Assembly (NCBI RefSeq): GCF_022539665.2
Contig: NC_081331.1
Coordinates: 11,750,638 to 11,814,637, forward strand
DNA from: Daphnia carinata
Lineage: Eukaryota > Arthropoda > Branchiopoda > Diplostraca > Daphniidae
DNA: 64,000 nucleotides
Reading direction: 5' to 3'
Below the pieces are notes generated by a model, which worked only from the letters and a program-made list of their open reading frames with translations, was not told the DNA's origin and did no database searches. Both the position numbers and the translations under genes were made by a program. Below, in pieces: positions 12,356-23,593 of the stretch (positions within the stretch are counted from its first letter, which is position 1; every line of letters starts with the position of its first letter).

Positions 12356-12496
12356 TGGGAAGTTGCCATTTATTTTTCACAGAGGAAAACACAATCCATT
12401 CCCGTCTCGTACGGTGCCCTTCAATTTTTCACAATTGCTGCTCCAAGCACTCAAAGAATAGCGAATTTATATTCCGAAGCATTCACTCCGCATTAA
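12356..12496 (+). CDS. Candidate terminal exon, 46 codons, unknown
   Basis: An excellent acceptor (about 30 bases almost all T/C, then TTCCAG) precedes an open phase-0 frame beginning WEVAIYFSQRKTQSIPVSYG and ending SEAFTPH before TAA. Composition is balanced. The same frame is also open upstream of the acceptor back to 12245, where no ATG is present. No polyadenylation signal of the exact AATAAA form is seen close downstream, and no upstream exon can be joined with confidence. T-rich acceptor-like sites are common in this DNA, so chance is a real alternative. Confidence 0.2.
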   Translation, partial: WEVAIYFSQRKTQSIPVSYGALQFFTIAAPSTQRIANLYSEAFTPH

Positions 12497-14275
12497 AGAT
12501 GTAGACCTTAAAATAGTTCCATTTCTATCCTTATGAATTGATGGACTGATGTCCATCTAGACTTTTTCTCCGACCACCAAAAATAATTGAATTCCCTCCT
12601 GCATATCGATCGCACCAGGTGTGTGGACTTTATTTCTTCGCTTCCACAAACTCAGGATCGGCACAAGGAATACCACGAATTTATTTGTACCCTTTTTAAT
12701 TTCAAAGAAATATTGTCTTTATTTGATAATCCAATTGAGTGTATGGTGGGACCCGAAGGATAACGTTTATTTTGCCTCCCACAGGTTTTCCCCAAGTTCC
12801 AGAATACCAATAAAAAAAACATAGGAAACGAGTAAACAATTTCTATTTAAATAATAAAAAAAAAAAGAGGTGTGCGGAAACCTAGCGGGAGGGTGGTAAT
12901 GATTGGTGAATGCTGGACAGGAACACAACAATAGATAATCTAATAACCCGACACAATTGAGACCTACAGACGCCTTTGATGGAAAATTCCAGGAAATTCC
13001 TTGGCAAGACGCTGTTTGGGGTCTTTCTCCGTCCCTGGTTCATCTTCTTTCCTTTTGAAATGGAAAGGAGGTATTGAGTCTAGAGGAGCAAAAAGGGAGA
13101 ACGATGAATGATCAAGAAATAATGGAGAAAAAAAAACGAACAGGATGGATGCCTGTGGTGTGAAGCTTTGACACATTGAAATGGTAACAGTTTGACCCCC
13201 TCCTAGAGCACGCCGCTTCTTTTCAAGGAACGGAGGAGTGAGGAGTCTTAATCGCCTACCTTCCCTCTCTGATTTCCATTGCATTCAAATCGCTAGTCTA
13301 ATGAACGTCCTGCCTATGCACGGAAGGCAGATGAAAAGAAGAGCTGCACTCTGCAGGAGGGCCTTTTTCTTCTCTCTTGTGTGGCTGTAGCGAGCGAACA
13401 TTTTCCCAAGAAATATAAGAATCTATTGTGTGACTCCCCAAGACGAGAGTCTCCGTCCTTCGCTCTCCTCTCGCTTCATTTCTTGTTTCTTTTTCTTCAT
13501 TTTAAAGACGCAAATGTCTTCCGCCGTAGATCCCGCCACCCACGGATGCAACTGGACTGCCGGCTCTAGCGATTATTTCGTCAAGATTCGTTAGACTTGC
13601 CCCTGAATTTTCATCCGTTATGGTGATGGTGATCAATCATCATTCCATAAGAAGTTCTTCTGTCGTTTCTTTTTCCACATTCTTTAGCTAACCGCTCCAG
13701 CAAAAGCTTTTTGCCGTATTAAAAAGTAAACGACGATGTTAATGAAACGAAGGGGAGCTCGGCCACAAAAAATTATGAAATGGTATCACAATCATCCCCC
13801 CGGATAAATAATCCGCTCCGAGCTTCGATAAATACCGTCATGGGTCATCAGGTTATTTAGACATGATTTCTATGCTCCCCTCCATTCGTTTTTTCTCAGT
13901 GAAAAGGGAACTGTTGTCTATCCGAATGCAAGCTTTTCTGGTCGGTTAAGTCCCAATAGTTCGGATCGATCCAATCAGGAGCCTCCCCGTTATTTAGCGC
14001 AACAAATTCCGGTTTCAACGCACGCACTTTGGCCACCCTAAAATGGCAGCATTATTTTTTTTTTTGTATTATGGTTTTCGATGAACCAAATAGCTTGAAA
14101 CCAATCGAGTGAAATGTGCATACATCTCGACGGTCACGTTGTATAGTTCGATAAGACACGTTGGTATTTTTTAAGAAAGATTATTTTCAAACGCCCTCCA
14201 TTATTCCGTTCCGACGCATTCATTTTTTGTCTCCCATTTATATTTTTTTATATCATTTGTTTTCTTTTGTTCCAG
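12497..14275. other. Non-coding background
   Basis: No supported gene. An AAAATGGC word lies near 14043. Frames on both strands are short or encoded by homopolymers. Confidence 0.5.
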
Positions 14276-14452
14276 CCAAAATGCACGACTAGCATGTGCG
14301 TGTTTGTCCACTTGCTCAAGCGACCATTAATTCAGTTGCTTCATTCTTTTCCAAGGGGGGTGTTTGCTCCCTTTGATCGTCCATCATTTTTTTTCCCATG
14401 TTCTATTTTGATACGGATTTTTTGTTTATCTGTCCGTGGAACCAATTCATGA
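14276..14452 (+). CDS. Weak candidate terminal exon, 58 codons
   Basis: A strong T/C tract ending TTCCAG precedes an open phase-0 frame that starts PKCTTSMCVFVHLLKRPLIQ and runs to a TGA at 14450. An internal ATG follows after six codons. The second half is Phe-rich because it crosses T tracts. No upstream exon, no AATAAA nearby, and no recognised family; it may simply be a T-rich spurious acceptor. Confidence 0.13.
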   Translation, partial: PKCTTSMCVFVHLLKRPLIQLLHSFPRGVFAPFDRPSFFFPCSILIRIFCLSVRGTNS

Positions 14453-16146
14453 TGTTAGGAATGTCCCTTACATTTGGACAATGGGTAAGGAATGTACATC
14501 GATTGGTGTGAGAATGAAAGAGGGGGGCATGCAAGCTAGCCGACAGTACACGTGATACCTAGTTGGTACTCGCCCATTGCGTGAGCTCTCGATCGTTCTT
14601 CAAAATTCGATCCGATTGCTCTTGGTTTCAATTGGTCTCCAACCCATTGTTGCGTGTTATTCGGGATTTGAACACACGTGGACAGCTATAGAAATCACCA
14701 CCGTGTTCTTCAATTTCTAGTTCCCATTTGGCCAGTATTCGGTCCTCCTGCTGTTGCGTCGCATTTGAAGACCGAGGGCGGACGCATTGTGTTCAAAAAG
14801 ACACAATTTGCTAGGCATTGTCGCTCTTTGACGCCGCGCCCACGATTCTCGTTGCAAGACACTCGAGTTCTTTTTTTATTTTCTCATCTTTGTTATTGCA
14901 TTATTCCATTTCGTTCTTGTTCCTCTTGCCTCCGTTATCTATGCCTTTGATCCGTGGGTTTGCCTTAGTGTTTCACTGTTAACAAAGACGAGCAGAAAAA
15001 AAGAAGGAATCAAAAGTTTTTGTCTGGATTTTTTTTTTTTTGTAACGTGTTGCGAGAGAGGGGTTTAACTGTAACTATATTCCGTATAATACCGTATAAA
15101 GTGGATGAGTTTCGTTTCCATTGTTGGACGTCAGACGCAGACCACGATGGGGTCATCTCTCCGATCTCCATTGCTCGCATCCATTTTTCATGTTTTCTCT
15201 CGCCCTTCGGCCCATTTATCCGTGTATATCCATTCAAATGGGCAGGCAGACGCTGTTCTATATTCTTGTTCTCGATTGCGAGAGAAGATGCGATGCAGTG
15301 CTGCACGCGGCGGATGCTTATTTTGCGTCCATTTCTATACAGTCATTCCACCACCATTTTTACCAAGCATCTACGTATATATACCCCACCCAGACGATGG
15401 CCCAGATCCGCCTCTAGCTCTTCATCCTTTTCAACTTATCCTGACCAGGATATCTTTTTAGTATTCCCAAATATCGTTCAATATTGTTTAACTATTTCCG
15501 AGCGCTCCTCGCCCCATTTGCGTGATCGCAAAATGTCGGTCCGCTACGACAAAAGCGGATCACAGTAAAAATGGAAAAGCGTTCGTAATGTCAATCGTTT
15601 TTCTTTTCTATCTGCTCGTTCACATGCGTTCGTCGATGCTCTCTAATCCTGTCGTTCTTTTTTTTTGTGCTTCGATCTTTTGAGTCATTGTATAATGTAG
15701 ACGCGTGATGGTGCAAAGCTCGCTCGACTTTTTTCTGTTTGATACACAATGGCTTCATTTTTAAGTGGTCGATGCCTGTTAAATGATGACGCACTTAAAC
15801 GTCTAGTTGTGCGCATCAATGTGTAATAACAAACGCGCTAAACAATTACACTGCAAACCAGACGGTGATAAATAAACGCTGAGAGACAAAGAACAAAGTC
15901 GAACGAGAAAGCCATTTTTCATTGCCACAATCAACGCGTCTAGCGATCGATTCGGTTACAACAATCCGATAGACGATGGTTGCAATTAGATGCTGTTTCA
16001 TTATAAGAGGAGGAGAGAACCTCACATGTAGCATTGTTTTCCTTTTGGTGGTTCATGTATCATTAGCAAAATATTGATTTAGTTCGTATACATTTGCCAG
16101 AGGCACTCCTGGTGTACTAGACCTCTTTTAAAACATAATTTATTCT
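14453..16146. other. Non-coding background
   Basis: A frame of 182 codons (15020-15568, plus) is open but has no ATG near its start, and two overlapping frames are open too, so I do not call it. The rest is T-rich with short frames. Confidence 0.45.
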
Positions 16147-16332
16147 ATGGAACGCCATTTAACCTACCTATTTTTGATAGACAACCTCCTGTTTTCCGGA
16201 CTACCCTTTGTTTTCGATTATTTTATAGAAACCTGTATCATCATCTATTGGCAATCTACCATCCAGTCAATGAAGGTACCACCCAATCGAGATTTATATT
16301 GTGTGAATTATTCATATGCCTATTCACTTTGA
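16147..16332 (+). pseudogene. Possible relict of a piggyBac-like transposase block
   Basis: A 61-codon ATG frame contains IDNLLFSGLPFVFDYFIE and, further on, TIQSMKVPPNRDL. The order (Asp-Asn, Phe-Ser, hydrophobic, Asp-Tyr, then Thr-Ile-x and a Pro-rich turn) is reminiscent of the DN-[FY]-[FY]-TS ... GT-[IV]-R block around the second catalytic Asp of piggyBac-family transposases. Key residues differ, the frame ends abruptly at 16332, and the upstream frame has a stop at 16129. It sits 40 bases before a foldback repeat. The similarity is by eye and could be coincidental. Confidence 0.18.
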
Positions 16333-16370
16333 TTCCATTTTATTAAAACATTGCACAATTCAAAGGCAAA

Positions 16371-16528
16371 CTAATATTTTATTCGCAATCAGCATTTAAA
16401 TTAGATTAGGTCTTCATCGAACTCCAAGTCAAAATTTTATCCCGACTTTTTGTACAAAAAGTCGGGCTTCAAAAGTCGGGCGTAAATTCGACCTAATTAT
16501 TTTTAATGATAAATTCTAAATATAGCAA
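16371..16528. repeat. Foldback element with perfect 26-bp central palindrome
   Basis: Bases 16441-16466 form a perfect 26-bp palindrome built on CCCGACTTTTTGT. It is followed by a partial copy AAAAGTCGGGC, and the left arm carries the matching degenerate copy. Moving outward, ATTAGGTC on the left pairs with GACCTAAT on the right (through 16495), and weaker AT-rich pairing continues to the ends given. The whole can fold into one long stem. The size and symmetry fit a MITE or foldback transposon. Flanking broken transposase-like frames support this. A hairpin RNA is possible but the arms are diverged. Confidence 0.6.
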
Positions 16529-16708
16529 ACTATGATGATCTCAAGAAAAATTAAACGGTGATCATGAAAATCTACTTTGTTTTCACGTGAGACTTACAGC
16601 TTTTGAGTTATTTACATTCAAAGCAGTTGCGCTAAAACAACCTTGTTTCCGTTTCTGTCTGGTCGATGTGACCTCAATTACTGGAAGGTGGATTGCAAAT
16701 AAGTTGCG

Positions 16709-16870
16709 ATGCAGGATTTCTATAAAACTACCAACGTAAAGGGTAAGCCAGAGGACAAGGGGTTGTCAATGAAAAGCTGGTCATTTGGCGTTATTCCATA
16801 TTATTCCGCACTGGCTCTTCGTTTTTGTTTTCTATTTAATTCGCTGCGAGCGGATAAAAAGATTGAGTAG
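16709..16870 (+). pseudogene. Possible relict frame, 53 codons, beside foldback element
   Basis: ATG frame starting MQDFYKTTNVKGKPEDKGLS and then MKSWSFGVIPYYSALALRF. After the TAG at 16868 the same frame continues open for about 45 codons to another TAG. A donor-like word GTAAGC follows codon 11. On the opposite strand 16998-16801 is also open for 65 codons without an ATG and reads LKRFNIQHNDGSPQKPSI, so one of the two strands may hold the true relict. Homopolymer-poor. I cannot name a family; the position suggests transposon origin. Confidence 0.18.
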
Positions 16871-17001
16871 GAATTCTGGAAAATCTCGTTTAACTTACTA
16901 CTGGCTGATATGCTAGGCTTCTGTGGTGATCCGTCATTATGCTGGATGTTAAATCGCTTGAGATATAGCTTGAAGCCATATTGCTTTCTTGTTTCTTTTT
17001 A

Positions 17002-18786
17002 GTAGCTGGGATGTACTAAGAACCCGAGCATGTGTTTCAATTCTTATTCCCATTTTCTTTTTATTATTATTTAAAGGTACTTAAAAAACTTTAATTCATA
17101 TGCCTAGAGCATGCTGAGTATTACATCTGTCTCATCACCCAGCATGTGGTACTGGATGGAACCCATGAAAGTTCTTGGAAAGCTTCAGCAAAATGTGTGA
17201 GTTTTTTATTTCATTTCAAAAAAAGAGAAAACAAAAATTAAGAAGAAAAAAAAAGGGCCGTTCATCTTCTTCTGTCTACCATCTAACCTGAAGCATTTTA
17301 CCCCGCCGTTTGATGGACAGCCGTAATAACACTGTGGAACCCTGCAGCGCGGCGCTATTGCACATGTACCTGATTAGTCCGCGATTCTGAAAAAAAAGGA
17401 AGAATAAAAAGAGTTGTGGCTGCTAATAAAACTGAATTGCTTGCAGTCCTCGGCCTGCGGGTCGTTGCCTCGTTGAAAAAAAAAAACTCAAATGAAAATT
17501 TCGTGACCCGCAGGTTTTGCGCGCGTTATTGCGTCAAACACAGTAAAGCGTTTGGGCATAGGAGGAAGCGCTTCAGTGATTTAATAGCGACCCCAATGAA
17601 ACCTTCATCACCCGTCCCGATCATTTTTCATTCCTTTAATTTTATCTATATATATATTTTTCTTTCAGATTTCTCTTCTTCCTGTCTCGTTTCGGATCTC
17701 TCTTCTCCTCGTTTCGGAATCGTTATTTCTTATTAGAGCTCAGTAGACGAGCGGGTTACCTACTTTGATGTCATTTCTTATCATTGTCTGCGGTGGTTTC
17801 TCCCCTCGTTTTTACTGTCTACACCCGTTGCCACGTAATGGCACTTTTTTTCGGCGTTTGAAACACTACGAGCTCCCGAACAATTTTCATTTTTATTTAC
17901 GATAAACGGTCGTAATCACGTGGAGCGAGCTCAAACAATTACCTTACAACCCACAGGAATCTAAAAAGTTTGATTGCTTCCGGCTTGTTTTTTTTTTTGT
18001 TCTGGTTTATCTTCTTTTTTTTTTTGGTTTTGTTTTTTATGAATATATTTTTTTAGGAGGGGTTTCTTTTTTTCCTCTCTCTTTTGTTTCGGTTTATCCC
18101 GAGGCTTCGTCCTGACTCGACTATAAATTTATTCTATTTCTTTTGTTAAACAGAAAAGATTGGGGAGGAAATAACTATTTTTAGGCTCGTTATTATTATT
18201 ATTCGTGTTTCTCATTATATGCTAGCATTGTTTTCTGTTTGGCCCTTCGGGACGGAAAAGAAGAAGAAGGGCGGTTACAGAGACGAGTTGAATAGCAATT
18301 TGATTCAAGCGTCGTGTCCTTTTGAGGATCATTATGTCTCATCCGCTTCTCGGTCCCCTATTTGTCCAGAAAAAAGGAAAGAAATCGTTTGATATTATTC
18401 CTTGATACACTGCTTTTCTGCCTTTAAAGAAAAAAGGTCGTTTGACTTGCTTCGTTCCCTTTTTGGTCCAGAAGTTGATTGCCCTATGTTTTATGACTGT
18501 AATCCGGACGGATAGCAGGAGGATGCAAAAAAAGGAAAAGAAATTCCGTTTAAACCAAACCAGAGCTCTCGGTTGTTTAGTACGGGCAATGAATACAAAT
18601 GAAAAGCAATGGTAAAAAGAGGGAGATAAGAAAAAGAACTTTGAAAAAAACCAACAAAATAGCTGATGAATATCAGAAAATTGAATTCACTGATTATTCA
18701 CATCGAGTCGAGACAGATCTCTTTCGCGCCTCTGACCGGAAAAAATGTATTCAAATTAACTCTTAATCAAAAGTAGTGGCTTTCCA
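17002..18786. other. Non-coding background
   Basis: No supported gene. Dense T tracts near 17980-18080. A frame of 106 codons at 17416 is open but without ATG and partly homopolymer-coded. (ATT)n near 18193. Confidence 0.5.
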
Positions 18787-18815
18787 ATGTCTAACGGCGA
18801 TTCTCTGATGCTCAG
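18787..18815 (+). CDS. Candidate first coding exon of a tiny gene
   Basis: ATG followed by nine codons and two bases (MSNGDSLML, then AG) runs into a strong donor CTCAG|GTGAGA. Joined to the terminal exon at 19335 it would read MSNGDSLMLRIQMRISDLES and end after MCWMR, a 25-residue peptide. The joining is inference; other donors or acceptors could be used. The start context (C at -3) is only fair. Confidence 0.15.
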
Positions 18816-19334
18816 GTGAGACGAAAAGGTGCGTGATGAACTTTTCTATCAGCTCAGCTGGTGGTGGCTCCCTTCACTTGTCTCCCATTTTCCTTTTACT
18901 AGTTCGTTTCACCTATGGTGAAGGCAAGTAGATATGCACCTCAATGCCCTGCCGATTTATGGTAATGGGCAATGGGGCCCACACGCATGTCTCTTTGATC
19001 TAGAAGCTATTTCTTTCCATCTTCCTTTTTTTTCCAGTTTAAATCAACATGGGTATAGGTAGTCTCGTCTTTAAAGAGCATCTTTTTTAAATAGGAATGG
19101 TTCTTTTTCGTCATTTCAAGACGTGACTCCAGAGATCAACGTCTATGGTATACCTTTGAGAGACATGCTAAAGCTAGATTGACTTGTGGTTGACTTTATC
19201 TACATCACAAAGTCCACTAAGAGCTCAGTCACACTTTGCTTCAACGCCGATCGGCCTCGCTGTTTACCAGAAATGTAAAAATAAATAGATGGAAATCAAA
19301 CATTTCATCCTTCATTTCCTTTTTCTTTTGGCAG

Positions 19335-19473
19335 GATTCAAATGCGGATTAGCGACTTGGAATCGATGTGCTGGATGCGATAATGTCAACTGTAAAAGCC
19401 TTTCACAACTATCGTAGAACTTCTAACTTATGACTCTTTTTGCTGTTTACCACAAATGCTCGTTAAGAATAAA
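19335..19473 (+). CDS. Candidate terminal exon with poly(A) signal
   Basis: A strong acceptor (TTTTTCTTTTGGCAG) is followed by two open frames. The phase-1 frame gives FKCGLATWNRCAGCDNVNCK followed by SLSQLS, stop at 19415-19417; it holds four cysteines in 17 residues and would suit a secreted or metal-binding peptide. The phase-2 frame gives IQMRISDLESMCWMR, stop at 19381, and fits the candidate first exon at 18787. An exact AATAAA lies at 19468-19473, about 50 bases past the first-mentioned stop. Acceptor, stop and poly(A) signal in order support a 3' terminal exon; which frame is used is open. Confidence 0.25.
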
Positions 19474-22400
19474 AAAGCTTTGATTCGCAGACTTGTAGAA
19501 TGCCTCTCGTGTCCGTTGAATTTATTAAACATAATTCATAACCTATGGAGACTTGTTCGGGAGAAGGGATTCTGATGGCTGCACAAAGCCAGTGAAAGTC
19601 ACCTGAACGAATTCACGTAGCGATTGTCTGTAATCAACTGGCATTCACTTTCTGATTTTCATTCATTTGAACCCTGATTTCAGTGCGTTTAATTTTTTAA
19701 TTTTTAAATATTTTAAAGGGCATCAAAAGTCTCTAGAAGAATTTAGCCAATAACAAACAACAAGCTCAGTAGTAAAACCGGAAAAAATTCGTACCGTAGC
19801 GGGACGAATGCAGGACGATGGGACCTCGTGAGAAAGTCCCAAAGACCAGAAGGGAACCCTCGTCGTCTATTTATTTATCTGTACTTCAATTTTTGCTAAA
19901 TGCAAGCGAGACGAAAGGCAAAGGAAATATTAGAATGAAAGAGAAGTGTCCTTGATACCTATCGACCTTTTTCTTTTGCTGGGAAAACTGATAATGGATG
20001 TTTGCCTGGGCCCCCCGAAACTAATTCTTTTCCTTTCGTGCCTAGCCTATCGGTTTATATTCGTCCCTTGTACGACTATATATAAAAACATGGGAAGCTT
20101 GCACAGAGGAAGAGAGATGAAAAAACATCGATTTTATTTTGCATGTTTATCCGTGTTCCGGAGGAACGAAACAACGGAATCAGTAGATGGAATCTCATTC
20201 TTCTCCTACAGCCTTTTTTTTTATTTCTATTTTGTATTGTGTTTTCTTTACCCCATCTTCAAAAAAGGCTAAAAAAAAAAAAGGGGAAGAAGGGGGTTGA
20301 GACGGGGGGGGGGGGGGGGGGTTCTAGATGGATTTTCCAGGGCGGCCGTCCCGAAATTTACATAAACACACACAAGCGACTTGGTATCTACCTGTAATCG
20401 ATTAACGAAAGAATAAAAAAGAGAAAAGAGTTCATAAAACTGATGGACGAAGAATCTGGAAGAAAAAAAAACCCTTTTTCTTCACGAGCTGTTTCATTTC
20501 ATTGCTTTTTATTTCACAAAGATAACCGTTAAAATGAATATAATCAGACTGACCCGTCTTCGACTTTTTTTTCTTCCCCGTTTTGGAGAGAAATACATGG
20601 CAAAGTTAAAACATTTCTCCAGTCAAAATAACGGCTAAAGGAAAATAACTATCCGATAATAATCTGCATTTCATCAGGTAGAGATGCTCTAAGTCTGTTG
20701 GCCAGACTTTTGACTCCCTCTAACACCATCAGATTTCAAAACATTATCTTGATTCTTATTTATTCGTATAAAGACGATGGAAGGCGAAGGGGGGCGGAGA
20801 TGGGACGTCTGTTGAGAGTGGAAAGAAAAATAGAAGGCGAAATTCAAGAATCAAGCACCGTGCATCGTTCCGGCACGCAGGAGACCGAAGAGAGAGAGAC
20901 AGTACATAAAACGTAGACGAGAGTGGGGTAGTGAGTGTAGGATGCACGTGTACAGGGAGACCCAGATTTCTAAGTCAAATTGAATTTACGATGATTTGAT
21001 TTGTCGGTTGCAAGGAGGAATGCTTATTTAGGAACTTTTCAGATCGTCTGTTTCTCTCTTTCCCCATTCTAGCCGGTGATAGGTTTGACAGTGTAGGCCG
21101 CTTCCAGCTTGACGGCCATGGCACGTCAATCCCCGGTTGCCGTGAAAATCAACGATAGCAACTGGAGTTGAAGACAGAGTGCTCTCATTCGGGGAAGGGG
21201 ACCCACTTCTACTTGTAAATTCCATCAGAAATTCCAATTCAAGTGCTAATATGTACCGAATGACACTCGCCGAGTGGGTGGTGAATATCGAGGTTGTTTT
21301 ATTCATTTTTATTTTCAAGAATTTAGCCTTGTTTCCTAACTTAGCGCTGTATTTTTGGTTTATACACTAACGTAGCATTCGCTGCCGCTCTTTTCTTTCT
21401 TTTTTTTTTAAACACATATATTTTCGATGAAATGCAACCGCAACGGAAGGCTGGATACAACTGGAAAGTGGTGGGCTCTGGTGGAGGTCTGTGTAGTCCC
21501 GATGCCTAGGGGGCACGTACCAGCGAGTTCCATTCCGGCTACAGTCGCATTCGTCGGCTGCGGAGTTCCAAACTCGACTCGTTTAACATCTTCTCACCAT
21601 CCCTCCTCCGTTCTGCTATATTTCACGCTGGTTTCTTTCGTTTTATACGGAACTTTTTCAATCAGACCCTCTTGAATATTCATTAACCGTGCAACGCATA
21701 TGTATATATATCCACTGATTGGAAGAACTCTTCTCGACAATTCTAATCAAAGAGTTGCGTAATGAAGCCATCCTATTCCAATACGTTCTCCGTATCTAAC
21801 TCTCTGACGTTCTAATGTAGCAGACGGGTCAAAAGCAGACGTGAAACATGTGAAAAGAAAAGGAAGGCGGATCTTTCTTTCACCATGAACGAATAGATCG
21901 AAGACGTTCGAATGCACTGGCTACCTTTCCATCATCAACTGTCTCGTTGTGTGTCGATGGCTATCTGCATCCGACACTAACCTTTTGTTATTACAAACAC
22001 CTAAAAACGTTCATGATGGCCTTTTCTTTAAAGCCACTATAGTCCCCTGTAAAAAAAAAAACCCGTACGATCCGGTTCTTTTGGGTTGAAAAAAAAAAAG
22101 GCCGACTGTTAGTGAGCAACAGTTTGCAAACACAGCCGGCATTATCTGACAGCTGGATCGATCTACAATTGTCCATCAGTGGAGACCTACATGTTTTTTC
22201 TGTAGACATTAGTAGGGGAGGGGAAAACGTTGAGGAATTTATAAAGGAGAGTTCGCTATCGGCTAAATCACGTTTTCCGGAAGCAATTCCGTTTTAAAGA
22301 TTTCTTATATATTTGACAAGGCTATTGTGTGTTGTTTGTAGTTATTCACGTCGTTTTCGCCTTGTCGACCCACACAATGAGACACCAGAAATTATGCGCA

Positions 22401-22560
22401 CACAATTTCTTATTTGTTTTTTCCATCCCTTGTTGTCCGCCTCCCGTTTTGACGGGTCCCTCACGAGATTCGGAGGAAACAAAGGCGTAGCACGACACTA
22501 TGAAACACGTTGATGAATCTGTTAGGTAAGTCGGAAAGAATCGTGATGAGTCCATTGACT
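19474..22560. other. Non-coding background with G18 tract
   Basis: No supported gene. A run of 18 G at 20304-20321 follows an A-rich stretch. A partial CTCF-like core (CTAGGGGGCAC) lies near 21507. A very short ATG segment at 22500-22525 runs into GTAAGT but is too short to call. Confidence 0.5.
20304..20321 (+). repeat. Poly(G) tract, 18 bases
   Basis: Uninterrupted run of 18 G, one of several long G/C homopolymers in the window. It could form a G-quadruplex between strands or slip during replication, and may be a sequencing weak point. Confidence 0.9.
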
Positions 22561-23559
22561 ATGCAGATGAGCGTTCTTCAATCACTTTGTTTTTTTTCTC
22601 TGTTTATCATGTTTCCCAATGTGCCTATAAGGTCATAACAATTTTCATCACACATTACGTCTGAGAAAACTAACAAACTGACGATGAAACATCGGCCACT
22701 GGCTGTCCGACACGCCTATCTCATCTTGCCCCCTCTTTACCACCATCTTTATTATCGTATTTCGTGATGTTACACCATATGTGCGTATGCAGTGGGAGGG
22801 CAATTGCCATGGTAGTCTCGGGTGGGTGTGTAATCACGGCTATACCCCAAGTAAACTCGCCGGAGTTGACGGTATAAAAAGAATACAGCACAAGGATCAA
22901 TCAACTTGCCAAGGCAAAGCCTAAGAAAAAAAAAAGAATAAAAGAATTCTTTTTTTTTTGTGTACTGTGTTGAACAAGAAGCTGGTCTATAGGGCTCGGA
23001 TTCTTGTATAGGATTCTTTGCGTCGGGTAGCTGTAAGACGATTAATAATATCAATGCAGGCTCTGATTGATATATACGACTCGACCAATTCATATGTCTG
23101 CCTCGGCCGAGGTTTACAACTGTTGGGCTTATTGTGCCACTGTGGCACACGTGCGGTGAAACTCGTGTTTGAGTATCGAGGAACAGGGTGGAGAGAAGAA
23201 AAAAGGGAAAACGGGAATATAAGAATCCCATGGTCCGAGACGGGGAACGACAATATGAGAACAGTAAATCACAACAAGTAAAAGAGGGTCATGGTATGGA
23301 GAAGGAAAGAAAAAAAAAGAACTAAAACCGAACGTATTGTGCAAAGGGCATAGAAGAAGACGTTGTTGCTCAGGTTGCCAGCATATAACAGGCGTTGGGA
23401 TGTTTATAAAGAAAAAGGGAGAAGACTGAGCCGATTGGCGTTTGTTTTCAATATTATTAGACTGCATATACAAGGCATTGCGTGTTAAGACATAAAACAG
23501 GGTAAGGAAAACGTGAACGACCCAAGGATTCCCGAGCTGTTGTTGGTAAAAGGCAGGAC

Positions 23560-23593
<34 letters not shown>

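Noticed and set aside
15020-15568. 182-codon open frame on the plus strand
   Set aside because: No ATG near its start, two overlapping frames are also open, and no splice edges or domain are visible.
17112-17150. TGAGTATTACATC, identical to the first 13 bases of the miR-12 family
   Set aside because: The match stops after 13 bases, and the flanks give only a 7-bp stem, not a microRNA hairpin.
19168-19180. TAAAGCTAGATT, shared with miR-79
   Set aside because: Only 12 bases match and no complementary arm is present.
22500-22525. ATG plus 23 bases running into GTTAG|GTAAGT
   Set aside because: Too short to distinguish from chance and no partner exon.
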